A stretch of DNA of 64,000 nt from Streptomyces sp. Root1304. Lineage in GTDB: Bacteria; Actinomycetota; Actinomycetes; Streptomycetales; Streptomycetaceae. The translations under genes and the position numbers were made by a program. Where the stretch lies: positions 396,066 to 460,065 of the forward strand of contig NZ_LMEP01000022.1 in NCBI RefSeq assembly GCF_001426405.1. The letters are read 5' to 3'. The notes beneath the pieces were generated by a model, which worked only from the letters and a program-made list of their open reading frames with translations, was not told where the DNA came from and did not search any database. Shown here one piece after another: positions 24,318 to 35,046 of the stretch. Positions within the stretch are counted from its first letter, which is position 1; every line of letters begins with the position of its first letter.

Positions 24318-25565
24318 TTGTCCGACAACGCACTGCACGATGCCTTCTTCGCCCTGCACCACGGTCTTCCGCGGCAGGGCCCCGGCTCCGACACCACCAC
24401 CCGCCGGCTCCTCACACTGGCGGGACGGCTTCCCGAGCGTCCCCGCGTGCTCGACCTGGGCTGCGGCCCCGGCCGTTCCGCGCTGCTCCTGGCGGCCGAG
24501 GCGGGCGCAGAAGTGACCGCCGTCGACACCCACGAGCCGTTCCTCGCCGAACTGCGGGAGGCCGCCGCCGCCCGCGGGCTCGACGGCTCGATCGACACCC
24601 TCCGCGCCGACATGGGCGCGCTGCCGTTCCCCGACGGCTCCTTCGACCTGGTCTGGGCCGAGAGCTCGGTCTTCGTCCTCGGCTTCGACCGGGCGCTGAC
24701 CGAATGGCGCAGGCTCCTGGCGCCCGGGGGCGTCCTCGTCCTCACCGAGTGCGTGTGGACCACCGACGAGCCGGGTCCGACGGCACGCGCCTTCTGGGAG
24801 GAGCACTACACGCTCCGTGGCGTCACCGCGAACACTGCGGCGGCGGTCGGGGCCGGCTACCACGTGGTGGCGACGCTCCTCCAGCCGGAGAGCGACTGGG
24901 ACGAGTACTACGTCCCGCTCGCGGCGCACGCCGACGCCGCCGACCTCACCGTGCCGGGCACGGCCGAGGCGGTGGCCGGGGCACGCGCCGAGATCGCGCT
25001 GCGGCGCGAGCACGGCTCCGACTACGGGTACGCCGGTTTCGTCCTGCGGCCCGCCGATCCGCGCTGGACCGTCCGTCCGGAGCGGGACGGGGAGGCCGGG
25101 GCCGTGTGGCGGGTCGTGCGGGCGGCCTTCGGGTCGGAGGCGGAGGCCGATCTGGTCGACGCGCTCCGCCGGGACGCCGACGCCTGGCTGCCCGGTCTGT
25201 CGTTCGTGGCCGAGGCCCCGGACGGCTCGGTCGCGGCGCACGCCCTGATCACCCGCTGCCTGGTGGGCGGCGTGCCCTCCGCGGCGCTCGCGCCGGTCTC
25301 GGTGGCGCCGGAGCACCAGCGCTCGGGGGCCGGACAGGCCGTCGTGCGGGCGGTGCTGGACGCGGCGCGGCTGCGCGGGGAGCCGCACGTCCTCGTCCTG
25401 GGCCATCCGACGTACTACCCGCGGTTCGGGTTCGTACGTGCGTCTGAGTACGGAATCAAGCCAGGTTTCGAGGTACCGGACGAGGCGATGATGGCGCTCG
25501 TCCTCGACGGTTCCGCGCCCGTTCCGTCCGGCACGCTCGTCTATCCGGAGGCTTTCGGGGTGTAA
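24318..25565 (+). CDS. Fused SAM methyltransferase and GNAT acetyltransferase
   Basis: A 415-aa two-domain protein. Residues ~40-170 form a class I SAM-dependent methyltransferase (LDLGCGPGRSALLLA motif I, TAVDTHEPF motif II, DLVWAESSVF). Residues ~255-415 form an N-acetyltransferase like the YhbS group (AALAPVSVAPEHQRSGAGQAVV, PTYYPRFGFVRA). Substrates are unknown; the fusion suggests two modifications of one small molecule. The start is TTG 24318 with only a weak AAGGG upstream. It lies between the cation exporter and idi, and a strong terminator follows. Confidence 0.85.
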   Translation: MSDNALHDAFFALHHGLPRQGPGSDTTTRRLLTLAGRLPERPRVLDLGCGPGRSALLLAAEAGAEVTAVDTHEPFLAELREAAAARGLDGSIDTLRADMGALPFPDGSFDLVWAESSVFVLGFDRALTEWRRLLAPGGVLVLTECVWTTDEPGPTARAFWEEHYTLRGVTANTAAAVGAGYHVVATLLQPESDWDEYYVPLAAHADAADLTVPGTAEAVAGARAEIALRREHGSDYGYAGFVLRPADPRWTVRPERDGEAGAVWRVVRAAFGSEAEADLVDALRRDADAWLPGLSFVAEAPDGSVAAHALITRCLVGGVPSAALAPVSVAPEHQRSGAGQAVVRAVLDAARLRGEPHVLVLGHPTYYPRFGFVRASEYGIKPGFEVPDEAMMALVLDGSAPVPSGTLVYPEAFGV

Positions 25566-25585
25566 GACCGACTTCGCCCCTTGTG

Positions 25586-25622
25586 CTCCCGCCGCGCCGG
25601 TCCCGTTCCGGCGCGGCGGGAG
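25586..25622 (+). terminator. Strong terminator
   Basis: CTCCCGCCGCGCCGG, a 7-nt loop and CCGGCGCGGCGGGAG form a 15-bp perfect stem, 20 bp after the methyltransferase-acetyltransferase stop. Confidence 0.85.
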
Positions 25623-25717
25623 CGGCCACGTCCGGCCGACGAAGTACGGACAAGCCGCTTTTGTACGGCAGACTGAGGTTCCCCCACCGGGGCCGAGGAC
25701 CGAAGCGAAGGATGGGT

Positions 25718-26338
25718 ATGCCGACCACACCAGCCACCGCGGCTCAGATCTCGCCGGAGATCGCGTCGAACGGTGTCCAACCGTCCGGAGCCCCGGCGTC
25801 GATCATGCTCGAACTGGTCGACGAGGACGGGACGACGATCGGCACGGCGGAGAAGCTCGCCGCGCACCAGGCGCCCGGCCTGCTGCACCGTGCCTTCTCC
25901 GTCTTCCTCTTCGACGAGTCCGGCCGGCTGCTGCTCCAGCGCCGCGCGCTCGGCAAGTACCACTCCCCCGGCGTCTGGTCGAACACCTGCTGCGGCCACC
26001 CCTACCCGGGCGAGGCCCCCTTCGCGGCGGCGGCCCGGCGCACCTTCGAGGAGCTGGGCGTCTCGCCCTCGCTGCTCGCGGAGGCCGGTACCGTCCGCTA
26101 CAACCACCCGGACCCGGCCTCGGGCCTGGTGGAGCAGGAGTTCAACCACCTCTTCGTCGGCCTCGTGCAGGCCGAGCCGAAGCCGGACCCCGAGGAGATC
26201 GAGGACACCGTCTTCGTGACCCCCGAGGAGCTCGCCGAGCGCCACGCCGCCGCGCCGTTCTCCGCCTGGTTCATGACGGTGCTCGACGCGGCGCGGCCGG
26301 CCGTCAGGGAACTGACGGGTCCGTCCGGGGGCTGGTGA
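25718..26338 (+). CDS. idi: Isopentenyl-diphosphate delta-isomerase, type I
   Basis: A 206-aa Nudix-fold isomerase. The catalytic Cys is in WSNTCCGHPYPGE, the Nudix helix in AARRTFEELGV, and the second catalytic acid in EQEFNHLF. It interconverts isopentenyl and dimethylallyl diphosphate. The start is ATG 25718, with GAAGG 6 nt upstream; ATG 25712 directly abuts that site. It lies about 11 kb from the hopanoid operon, for which it would balance precursor supply. Its 3' end overlaps the convergent ATPase gene by 35 bp. Confidence 0.93.
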   Translation: MPTTPATAAQISPEIASNGVQPSGAPASIMLELVDEDGTTIGTAEKLAAHQAPGLLHRAFSVFLFDESGRLLLQRRALGKYHSPGVWSNTCCGHPYPGEAPFAAAARRTFEELGVSPSLLAEAGTVRYNHPDPASGLVEQEFNHLFVGLVQAEPKPDPEEIEDTVFVTPEELAERHAAAPFSAWFMTVLDAARPAVRELTGPSGGW

Positions 26339-26861
26339 CCGTCGGAGTGCGAGGCATGCCTCCCGGCCCCGGTGCCATCGGGGCCAGGGGCAGCGCCGCC
26401 CAGATGATCTTCCCGCCGCTCGCGGTGTGCTCGACGTCGCAGGCGCCGCCGGACTCCTGGGCGATCTCCCGGACCAGGAGCAGACCGCGACCGCCGGTCT
26501 GCCCGTAGTCCGCCTCCAGGGCCTTGGGCCGGTAGGGGTGGTTGTCCTCAACGGACACCCGGACCCACTCGGGTCCGATGGCCACCTCGACCGCTATCTC
26601 CGGGGACAGCAGCGCCGCGTGCCGTACGGCGTTGGTCACCAGCTCGGAGACGATCAGCAGCAGGCCGTCCATGATCTCCTCATGGAGCGGCACGCCCTGG
26701 CGGACCAACAGGTCGCGTACGGCGTGCCGGGCCTGCGGGACGGAGACGTCGACCGCGGCAGCGGTGAAGCGCCAGACTCCTTCGTAGGACGGTTGCCGGA
26801 CGGGGACGTCCCCGTGATGCTCCACGGTCCGGTTCCCGCCCTCGTGCTCGATTCTCGCCAC
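26304..26861 (-). CDS. Anti-sigma-like ATP-binding protein (HATPase_c_2)
   Basis: A 185-aa protein of the RsbW/SpoIIAB-like histidine-kinase-type ATPase group. The N-box is LLIVSELVTNAVRHA near residue 70 and the G-boxes are VEDNHPYRP and GGRGLLLVREIAQESGG. Such proteins bind sigma factors or phosphorylate anti-anti-sigma factors; Streptomyces has dozens. The start is GTG. No partner STAS or sigma gene is adjacent. Convergent overlap of 35 bp with idi. Confidence 0.87.
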   Translation of the reverse strand: MARIEHEGGNRTVEHHGDVPVRQPSYEGVWRFTAAAVDVSVPQARHAVRDLLVRQGVPLHEEIMDGLLLIVSELVTNAVRHAALLSPEIAVEVAIGPEWVRVSVEDNHPYRPKALEADYGQTGGRGLLLVREIAQESGGACDVEHTASGGKIIWAALPLAPMAPGPGGMPRTPTVTSPRTDPSVP

Positions 26862-26955
26862 GGATCGAGTCTTGGCAATCCGCGTGGGCGTACCGGCCTA
26901 CTGACCAGAAGTCGACACTTATCGGCCGCGTTCTGATCGGGTGAGTATGCCGATG

Positions 26956-27654
26956 TCAGTTGTTCGACTGATCGGGCGCGCTTTCCGACCGCTCCGGAGG
27001 GACCTCGGCCGGGGAGCCGTCCGAGGGGGTGCCGACGGGGCCCTTCGCCGGGTGCGGGGTCACCATGCTGACGATCCTCCGGCCGCCCACCCCGATCGCG
27101 ATGAGGCCGAGGCCGTCGAAGAGCAGCGCGAGCGAGAAGAAGACCCCGAGAACGTACAGGCTGCTGTGCGGCCAGTCGAACAGGACCAGCAGACCGAGCA
27201 GCAGCCCGAACGCACCCTGGAGCAGCGTCCAGCCGAACTGCGGTCCGCGCACCACGACGCTGCCGACCAGCCGGAAGAGGCCGCCGGTCAGGAAAAGCAG
27301 GGCGGCGAACATCGTCAGGGCCTCCGCCGAACCCTGCGGGTGCCGGATCACCACGACGCCTGCCGCGATGTTCAGGGCGGCCACCACCGCGGCGAGCCAG
27401 AAGTAGTTGGTCCCGCGCGACTGGATGGCCTGGAGCAGGCCCACCACACCGCCGATGAGCAGCAGCCAGCCGAAGAGCAGCATCGAGGTCAGGGTGGCGA
27501 CCCCGGTGTAGATCAGGCCGACAATCCCGCCGAGCACCAGCAGGGCACCGAGCACGGCGAGCCAGCTGAAGCTGCGGCTGAGCCGCTTCCCCTTGCGGGT
27601 CATCTCGCGGACGGGGTCCGGTTCCCCGTGCCGCTCGCGGGCGTCCTTGGCCAT
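26956..27654 (-). CDS. HdeD-like (DUF308) membrane protein
   Basis: A 232-aa protein with six predicted helices between residues ~30 and 190 (for example LAVLGALLVLGGIVGLIYTG and LLLGLLVLFDWPHSSLYVLG), repeated in pairs as in the HdeD/DUF308 family, plus a polar C-terminal tail rich in Pro and Ser. In enterobacteria HdeD contributes to acid resistance; the role here is unknown. The ATG has GAGGAGG upstream. It is divergent from the enoyl-CoA hydratase gene across a perfect palindrome. Confidence 0.87.
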   Translation of the reverse strand: MAKDARERHGEPDPVREMTRKGKRLSRSFSWLAVLGALLVLGGIVGLIYTGVATLTSMLLFGWLLLIGGVVGLLQAIQSRGTNYFWLAAVVAALNIAAGVVVIRHPQGSAEALTMFAALLFLTGGLFRLVGSVVVRGPQFGWTLLQGAFGLLLGLLVLFDWPHSSLYVLGVFFSLALLFDGLGLIAIGVGGRRIVSMVTPHPAKGPVGTPSDGSPAEVPPERSESAPDQSNN

Positions 27655-27680
27655 GCGGTGCCTCCTCGGGACGACCCCTT

Positions 27681-27698
27681 CCTGATCGTACGATCAGG
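27681..27698. promoter_or_regulatory. Perfect 18-bp palindrome between divergent genes
   Basis: CCTGATCGTACGATCAGG is a perfect palindrome, 26 bp from the HdeD-like start and 22 bp from the hydratase start. It sits at about the -35 position of the hydratase promoter, whose -10 box TAGCAT is at 27708-27713. A dimeric repressor, for example TetR or GntR type, is the likely ligand. Confidence 0.6.
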
Positions 27699-27720
27699 CC
27701 CGCCGGATAGCATCCGGCCC

Positions 27721-28464
27721 ATGGAGCCGCAGCTGAAGGCCAGCGTCACGGACGGGATCGCCACCGTCGTCATCGCCAACCCCGCCAAGCGCAACGCGAT
27801 GAGCGCCGGCATGTGGCGCGCCCTGCCCGGCCTCCTCGACCGGCTCGCCGCCGACCCGGCCGTACGGGTCCTGGTCCTGACCGGCGAGGGCGACACCTTC
27901 TGCGCCGGGGCCGACATCGCGGCGCTCCGGGAGCCCGGGGACGAGCAGCAGGCGCTCGCGGTACGGGCCGAGGAGGCGCTCGCCGCCTTTCCCCGGCCGA
28001 CCCTGGCGGCCGTCCGGGGCTTCTGCGTCGGCGGGGGCAGCCAGCTCGCTGCCGCCTGCGATCTGCGCTTCGCCGAGGAGGGCGCCCGCTTCGGGATCAC
28101 CCCGTCGAAGCTGGGCATCGTCTACCCGTCCTCGTCCACCCGCCGCCTCGCCGCGCTCGTGGGCCCGTCTGCCGCGAAGTACCTGCTCTTCTCCGGTGAG
28201 CTGATCGACGCGGACCGGGCGCTGCGGACCGGGCTCGTGGACGAGCTCCACCCGGCGGGCGAGCTGGACGAGCGGGTGGCCGCGTTCACCCGGGTGCTCG
28301 CCTCCCGCTCGCTGCTGACCCAGGCTGCGGCCAAGGAGTTCGCCGACGGGCGGCTCGACCGGGACGCCCACTGGGCGGAGCAGGCGCGCGGCAGCGGCGA
28401 CACCGCGGAGGGTGTCGCCGCCTTCCTGGAACGCCGCGCGCCCCGGTTCACGTACGGCGGCTGA
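27721..28464 (+). CDS. Enoyl-CoA hydratase/isomerase family protein
   Basis: A 247-aa crotonase-fold enzyme with oxyanion-hole segments FCAGADIAAL near residue 60 and GFCVGGGSQLAAACDLRFA near residue 100. The position where classical hydratases have the first catalytic Glu reads GGGSQLA and the second region is GITPSKLGIVYPSS, so its reaction may differ from plain hydration. TAGCAT ends 7 nt before the ATG and there is no ribosome site, so the message is probably leaderless. Its 3' end is 3 bp from the convergent DJ-1 gene. Confidence 0.88.
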   Translation: MEPQLKASVTDGIATVVIANPAKRNAMSAGMWRALPGLLDRLAADPAVRVLVLTGEGDTFCAGADIAALREPGDEQQALAVRAEEALAAFPRPTLAAVRGFCVGGGSQLAAACDLRFAEEGARFGITPSKLGIVYPSSSTRRLAALVGPSAAKYLLFSGELIDADRALRTGLVDELHPAGELDERVAAFTRVLASRSLLTQAAAKEFADGRLDRDAHWAEQARGSGDTAEGVAAFLERRAPRFTYGG

Positions 28465-28467
28465 GGG

Positions 28468-29112
28468 TCAGCCCTCGCTGCCGGGGCCCTCGGCCCGCTC
28501 GCCCCGCCAGTGCGCCACGATCGCGGCCGGAGCCTTCTCCGGCGAGCCCGCGTCGTACGGCGGCTGGGGGTCGTACTCGGTGAGCAGCTGGATCGTCTGG
28601 GCGGTCTCGTCCCCGGCGATCCGGCCGAGCAGGTGCAGGGCCATGTCGATGCCGGAGGAGACGCCGGCGGCGGTGACGTACTTGCCGTCGAAGACGACCC
28701 GCTCGCCGGTGGGCTCGACGCCCAGTGCCTTGAGCTCCTCGTGGGCGAGCCAGTGGGTGGTGGCGCGGCGGCCGTCGAGGAGCCCGGCGGCGGCCAGGAT
28801 CAGGGAGCCGGTGCAGACCGAGGTGGTCCAGGTGCTGGTCTCGTCGGCGGTACGGAGCCAGGTCCCGATCTCCGGGTCGTTCATGGCCGTCCGCGCGTCG
28901 GGGCCGCCGGGGACGAGGACGATGTCCGGGGCCGGCACCTCGGCGAGGGTCCGGTCGGCGACCAGGGCGAGGCTGCCCTGGTCGTTGCGGACGGGGCCGG
29001 TCTCCTTGGCCACGAAGACGGTCTCGGCGCCGGGGAGGCGGGCGAGGAGCTCGTACGGGCCGACGGCGTCGAGCGTGGTGAAGCCCGGGTAGAGGAGGAC
29101 GGCGATCTGCAT
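28468..29112 (-). CDS. DJ-1/PfpI family protein
   Basis: A 214-aa flavodoxin-like protein with the nucleophile elbow SVCTGSLILAAAGLLDG near residue 98 and the N-terminal LLYPGFTTLDAVGPYELLA typical of isonitrile-hydratase-like DJ-1 proteins. The ATG at 29112 has AAGGGA upstream; the longer open frame is rejected. It lies 66 bp downstream of a GlxA-type regulator gene whose own N-terminal domain belongs to the same fold, so both probably respond to or act on related molecules. Confidence 0.88.
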   Translation of the reverse strand: MQIAVLLYPGFTTLDAVGPYELLARLPGAETVFVAKETGPVRNDQGSLALVADRTLAEVPAPDIVLVPGGPDARTAMNDPEIGTWLRTADETSTWTTSVCTGSLILAAAGLLDGRRATTHWLAHEELKALGVEPTGERVVFDGKYVTAAGVSSGIDMALHLLGRIAGDETAQTIQLLTEYDPQPPYDAGSPEKAPAAIVAHWRGERAEGPGSEG

Positions 29113-29178
29113 GCTGATCCCTTTCGGTGCGGTGGGCGTCGGTCCGGCGGGGTGCGTGCGCACCCGGCCGGCGGGCGT

Positions 29179-30150
29179 TCAGGTGCCGGGGGCGTGGAAG
29201 CGGCGGCGGTACTCGGCCGGGGGCGTCCCGAGCGTCCTGGTGAAGGCGCGGCGCATCCCCTCCGGAGTGCCGTAGCCCGAGGCGCGGGCGACCTCCTCCA
29301 CGCCGCGCGAGGTCTCCTCCAGGAGGCGCCGGGCGTGTTCGAGGCGTACCCGGTCGACGTACCGGCCGGGGGTCGCCCCGGTCTCCGCGTGGAAGGCGCG
29401 CGCGAAGTGGCGGGGCGAGAGCCGGGCGCGGGCGGCGAGCGACTCCACGGAGAGGTCCCCGTCGGGGTGCTCGGTGATCCACTGCTGGAGGTCGCGCAGC
29501 GGCTCCCGGCGGGCGGTCTGGGCGGCCAGCTGGACGCTGAACTGGGCCTGGTTGCCGGGGCGGCGCAGGAAGACGACCAGGTGGCGGGCGACGGTGAGGG
29601 CGACGTCCCGGCCGAGGTCCTCCTCGACGAGGGCGAGCGCCAGGTCGATGCCGGCCGTGACCCCGGCGGAGGTGGCGAGCCGCCCGTCCCGTACGAAGAT
29701 CGGGTCCGGGTCCACCTCGACCTCCGGGTAGCGGCAGGCGAGGTGGTCACAGGCCGTCCAGTGGGTCGTCGCCCGGTGTCCGTCGAGGAGTCCGGCCTCG
29801 GCGAGGAGCAGCGCGCCGGTGCAGACCGAGACGAGGCGCCGGGCGTCCGGGGCGTGGGCGCGCAGCCAGTCGATCAGGGCCGGGTCCGGCGCGCGGGTAC
29901 CGTCGCCGCCGGGGACGACGAGGGTGTGCGGGGCGCCGTCGGCGACCGCCTCGGCGAGCGTGGTGTCGGGGAGCAGCCGCAGACCGCTGTGCGTACGGAC
30001 GGGTCCGCCGTCCAGGGAGGCGGTGCGGACCGGGTACGCGGACGGGTCCCCGGCGGCGCGGGCGGCACCGGCGAACACCTCGAAGGGGCCGGTGACGTCG
30101 AGGCTCTGGACGCCGTCGAAGAGGACGACGAGGACGGGTCGCTGCGTCAT
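29179..30150 (-). CDS. GlxA-type AraC regulator with DJ-1/PfpI domain
   Basis: A 323-aa regulator. The N-terminal DJ-1/PfpI domain (~1-170) contains LVSVCTGALLLAEAGLLDG, and the C-terminal AraC HTH pair (~220-315) contains LSVESLAARARLSPRHFARAF and RGVEEVARASGYGTPEGMRRAF. The ATG start at 30150 follows GAGGATGGAG; the longer frame upstream crosses the divergent promoter. It probably controls the downstream DJ-1 gene, though direct evidence is lacking. Confidence 0.88.
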   Translation of the reverse strand: MTQRPVLVVLFDGVQSLDVTGPFEVFAGAARAAGDPSAYPVRTASLDGGPVRTHSGLRLLPDTTLAEAVADGAPHTLVVPGGDGTRAPDPALIDWLRAHAPDARRLVSVCTGALLLAEAGLLDGHRATTHWTACDHLACRYPEVEVDPDPIFVRDGRLATSAGVTAGIDLALALVEEDLGRDVALTVARHLVVFLRRPGNQAQFSVQLAAQTARREPLRDLQQWITEHPDGDLSVESLAARARLSPRHFARAFHAETGATPGRYVDRVRLEHARRLLEETSRGVEEVARASGYGTPEGMRRAFTRTLGTPPAEYRRRFHAPGT

Positions 30151-30265
30151 GGCTCCATCCTCGGAGCGGGGCGGCGGCGACCGCAATGACGCCGAGCCCA
30201 CCTTTTCTGCCATCCCCCGTTCCCGCAGTCCTCCGGGTACGGCGGGCTCCGGACGGTTCCCGTCG

Positions 30266-30285
30266 TACCGACCAGTCGGTAACCT
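30266..30285 (+). promoter_or_regulatory. TetR-type operator overlapping a leaderless promoter
   Basis: TACCGACCAGTCGGTA (30266-30281) has 7-bp arms around CA, like many TetR operators, and overlaps the -10 box TAACCT (30280-30285). The ATG of the next gene lies 7 nt after the -10, so a bound repressor would block transcription initiation. Confidence 0.6.
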
Positions 30286-30292
30286 TCGGTGC

Positions 30293-31159
30293 ATGACGAC
30301 TGCCCTGCCGCCGCGTGCCGGACGCCGCTGCCACAACGCCCTCAACCCGCTCCACTCCACGCTCTACTTCTCGCCCGACATGGACCGCGAGTTCGGTGCG
30401 CTCGGCTTCACCGACCTGAGCGCCATGCGGCTCGCCGCGCGCAGCGCCCCGCTCGGCGCGGTGGGCGCCGGAACCGTCGCCGCGACCTTCTACAACTACA
30501 GCCACGCCCTCCTCGCCGGCCACCTCCCGGCCGTCTGGGAGACCGCCTCCCCCGCCGAGGTGCTGGACGCCCGGCTGCGGACCGCCGACGCGACCCTGCG
30601 CCGGCTGCTCGGCGAGGAGACCGTCACCTCCCCGGAGATGGCCGAGGCGGCCGGGCTCGCGCTGCGCGCCACCGAGGCCTGCACCCGGCACGCCCGGCCG
30701 CTGTACTCGGCCAACGCGGACCTCCCCGTACCCGAGGAGCCCCACCTCGCGTACTGGTACGCCGCCACCCTGCTGCGCGAGCACCGGGGCGACGGGCACC
30801 TCGCGGCCCTGCTGTCCGCCGGACTCGACCCGGTCGAGGCGCTCGTCTCCCACACCGCCACCGGCAAGGGCATGAGCCCGCGCTGGGTGCTCGGCTCCCG
30901 GGGCTGGCGGCGCGCCGACTGGGACGCGGCGACGGAGCGGCTGCGCGGGCGGGGACTCCTCGACGCCGAGGGCGAGCTGACGGATTCGGGGACGGCCCTG
31001 CGGGACGAGCTCGAGGAGCACACCGACCGGCTGGACGCCGCCCCGTACGAGCACCTCGGCGCGGCCGGCGTCGAGCGGCTCACCGAACTGGGGCGCGGCT
31101 TCCTGGTCACGGCGGCCGTCGCGGGCGCCTTCCCGGCGGATCTCGTCGGCAAGGGGTGA
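30293..31159 (+). CDS. SCO6745-family protein, function unknown
   Basis: A 288-aa protein, mostly helical and without signal peptide. It begins ALPPRAGRRCHNALNPLHST and contains LGAVGAGTVAATFYNYSHALL and a late winged-helix-like stretch (DAATERLRGRGLLDAEGELTDSG, typical of MarR-like wings). I recognise it as the actinobacterial SCO6745 family. The probable leaderless start under a TetR-type operator suggests regulated expression. No catalytic motif stands out. Confidence 0.75.
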   Translation: MTTALPPRAGRRCHNALNPLHSTLYFSPDMDREFGALGFTDLSAMRLAARSAPLGAVGAGTVAATFYNYSHALLAGHLPAVWETASPAEVLDARLRTADATLRRLLGEETVTSPEMAEAAGLALRATEACTRHARPLYSANADLPVPEEPHLAYWYAATLLREHRGDGHLAALLSAGLDPVEALVSHTATGKGMSPRWVLGSRGWRRADWDAATERLRGRGLLDAEGELTDSGTALRDELEEHTDRLDAAPYEHLGAAGVERLTELGRGFLVTAAVAGAFPADLVGKG

Positions 31160-31280
31160 CCCGGGGGCGCCGGAAAGGCGCCCGGGACGCGCGCGGGAAG
31201 GGTCGGTTACCGCGTACGGGTGAGCGACCCGGCACAATGCACTCGCAAGCTTGAGGCACGAGAAGGCGAGTCGGGACACC

Positions 31281-33761
<2,481 letters not shown>

Positions 33762-33792
33762 CCGTCCGCCCTCGGGCTGTCACTGAAGCGAA

Positions 33793-33823
33793 GGAGGCCA
33801 CGGCCCGTCGGGCCGTGGCCTCC
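33793..33823. terminator. Bidirectional terminator
   Basis: GGAGGCCACGGCCC, a GTC loop and GGGCCGTGGCCTCC form a 14-bp perfect stem between the tex stop and the convergent 133-aa gene. Confidence 0.85.
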
Positions 33824-33861
33824 TCGCGTGAGAAGCCGCGTTCTCGCGTGGATCCTCGCCG

Positions 33862-34263
33862 TTACGGAAGGAAGCGCAGGGCCCACTCGGCGCGGTTGGC
33901 GACGGCGAGGTCCTCGTCCTCCGTCAGGGGCCTCAGCAGGCTCCCCGCGGTCTTCGGGTCGGCCTGCACCAGATCGACGATCTCGGCGGCCAGGCCGTCC
34001 TGGTCGTCGCCCAGGTCGACGGCCGAGGCGCGGATCAGCGTCGGCAGGGCGTCCGGGCCGCCGATGGCGGCGAGGACACCGCCGAGGAGCTCACGGGCGT
34101 AGGCGTTCCGCTCGGTGAGCGCGCGGTCCAGTTCCGCCTGGAGGCGGGGCAGGAGACCCGCGTCGCCCGAGGCCGCGACCTCGTCGGCGAGGTCGATCGT
34201 CTCGTCGACGTCCGCGTCCAGATCGTCCAGCATCGCGGTCAGCCGGGTCAGTAGGTCGGTCAT
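33862..34263 (-). CDS. 133-aa helical protein, function unknown
   Basis: An acidic, all-helical protein resembling short HEAT-like repeats (LLPRLQAELDRALTERNAYARELLGGVLAAIGGPDALPTLIRAS and a second similar unit). No catalytic motif, membrane helix or signal peptide. Its ATG overlaps the stop of the ComB-like phosphatase gene (ATGA), so the two are translationally coupled and probably act together. Confidence 0.75.
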   Translation of the reverse strand: MTDLLTRLTAMLDDLDADVDETIDLADEVAASGDAGLLPRLQAELDRALTERNAYARELLGGVLAAIGGPDALPTLIRASAVDLGDDQDGLAAEIVDLVQADPKTAGSLLRPLTEDEDLAVANRAEWALRFLP

Positions 34264-34991
34264 GGTGCTGCCTCCTGGAAAGCGCCGTCCACGAGGACGG
34301 GAACGGTCGTCGAGCCGTCGGTCTCGGCGGCCACGGCCACGTCCTGCGGAAAGCCGTACTCGTACAGTTCACGGCCCGAGTCGCAGCCGTGCAAGGCGGC
34401 GGCCGGGTCCTCGGTCGCGGACCACAGCGTGGCCGCCGCGGTCGCCTCCGGGGTCAGGGTGCGCGGGCCCGTGAGGGCGGCGAGCACCGCTCCCGCGCCC
34501 AGCAGGTCTTCGAGCGCCGGGCGCAGCGAGCCGTCGGGCCACCGCTCGCCGGAGGCGACGACCGCGAGCGGGCGGTCCGCCGTGCCGTAGCCCCGGTCGG
34601 TGAGCCAGCGCGCGACGGCCGTGGGATTGCGCAGGGAGGCGGCGACGACCGCCGCGCCCCCCGAGGCGGCCTCCGCCGCGATGGTGGAGCCGTTCGGGGA
34701 CGGCAGGACCAGCCGGGGCGGCCCGGGGGCGGCGCGCAGGGCGGCCGGGGAGAGCGTCCACGGGTGGGCCGCGGTGGCCTCGCTCCGGCCGACGGCGAGC
34801 ACGGCGTCCTTCTCCCGCGCGTACGCCGCGGCGGTCGCGTCCCGCCAGCGGTACGGCAGGACGGCGGTGCCGCCCTCGACGGCGACGCCCACGGAGGTGG
34901 TGAAGGACAGCACGTCGACGACGACCACACAGGCGGCCGCCGGGGCGAGGACCCGTGCTTCCACGGGCCCCCAGCCGAAGGAGACGGTCAT
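34260..34991 (-). CDS. 2-Phosphosulfolactate phosphatase-like (ComB family)
   Basis: A 243-aa protein of the ComB fold, with CVVVVDVLSFTTSVGVAVEGG near residue 23 and the LVLPSPNGST segment near residue 95, both typical of the family. In methanogens ComB dephosphorylates phosphosulfolactate for coenzyme M; many bacteria without that pathway carry the family, so the true substrate is open. ATG at 34991; a GTG directly before it is an alternative. It is coupled to the 133-aa gene by ATGA. Confidence 0.82.
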   Translation of the reverse strand: MTVSFGWGPVEARVLAPAAACVVVVDVLSFTTSVGVAVEGGTAVLPYRWRDATAAAYAREKDAVLAVGRSEATAAHPWTLSPAALRAAPGPPRLVLPSPNGSTIAAEAASGGAAVVAASLRNPTAVARWLTDRGYGTADRPLAVVASGERWPDGSLRPALEDLLGAGAVLAALTGPRTLTPEATAAATLWSATEDPAAALHGCDSGRELYEYGFPQDVAVAAETDGSTTVPVLVDGAFQEAAP

Positions 34992-35046
34992 CACCGGCCC
35001 GGCCCGAAGGGGACGGAGCGCGGACCCGATCCGCGCCGGAGCACCA

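Noticed and set aside
26941..28464. 507-codon frame including the enoyl-CoA hydratase
   Set aside because: The hydratase starts at 27721 just after its -10 box; the preceding part is antisense to the HdeD-like gene.
34260..34991. Coenzyme M biosynthesis from the ComB-like gene
   Set aside because: No other coenzyme M gene is nearby and the family is widespread in bacteria lacking the pathway.
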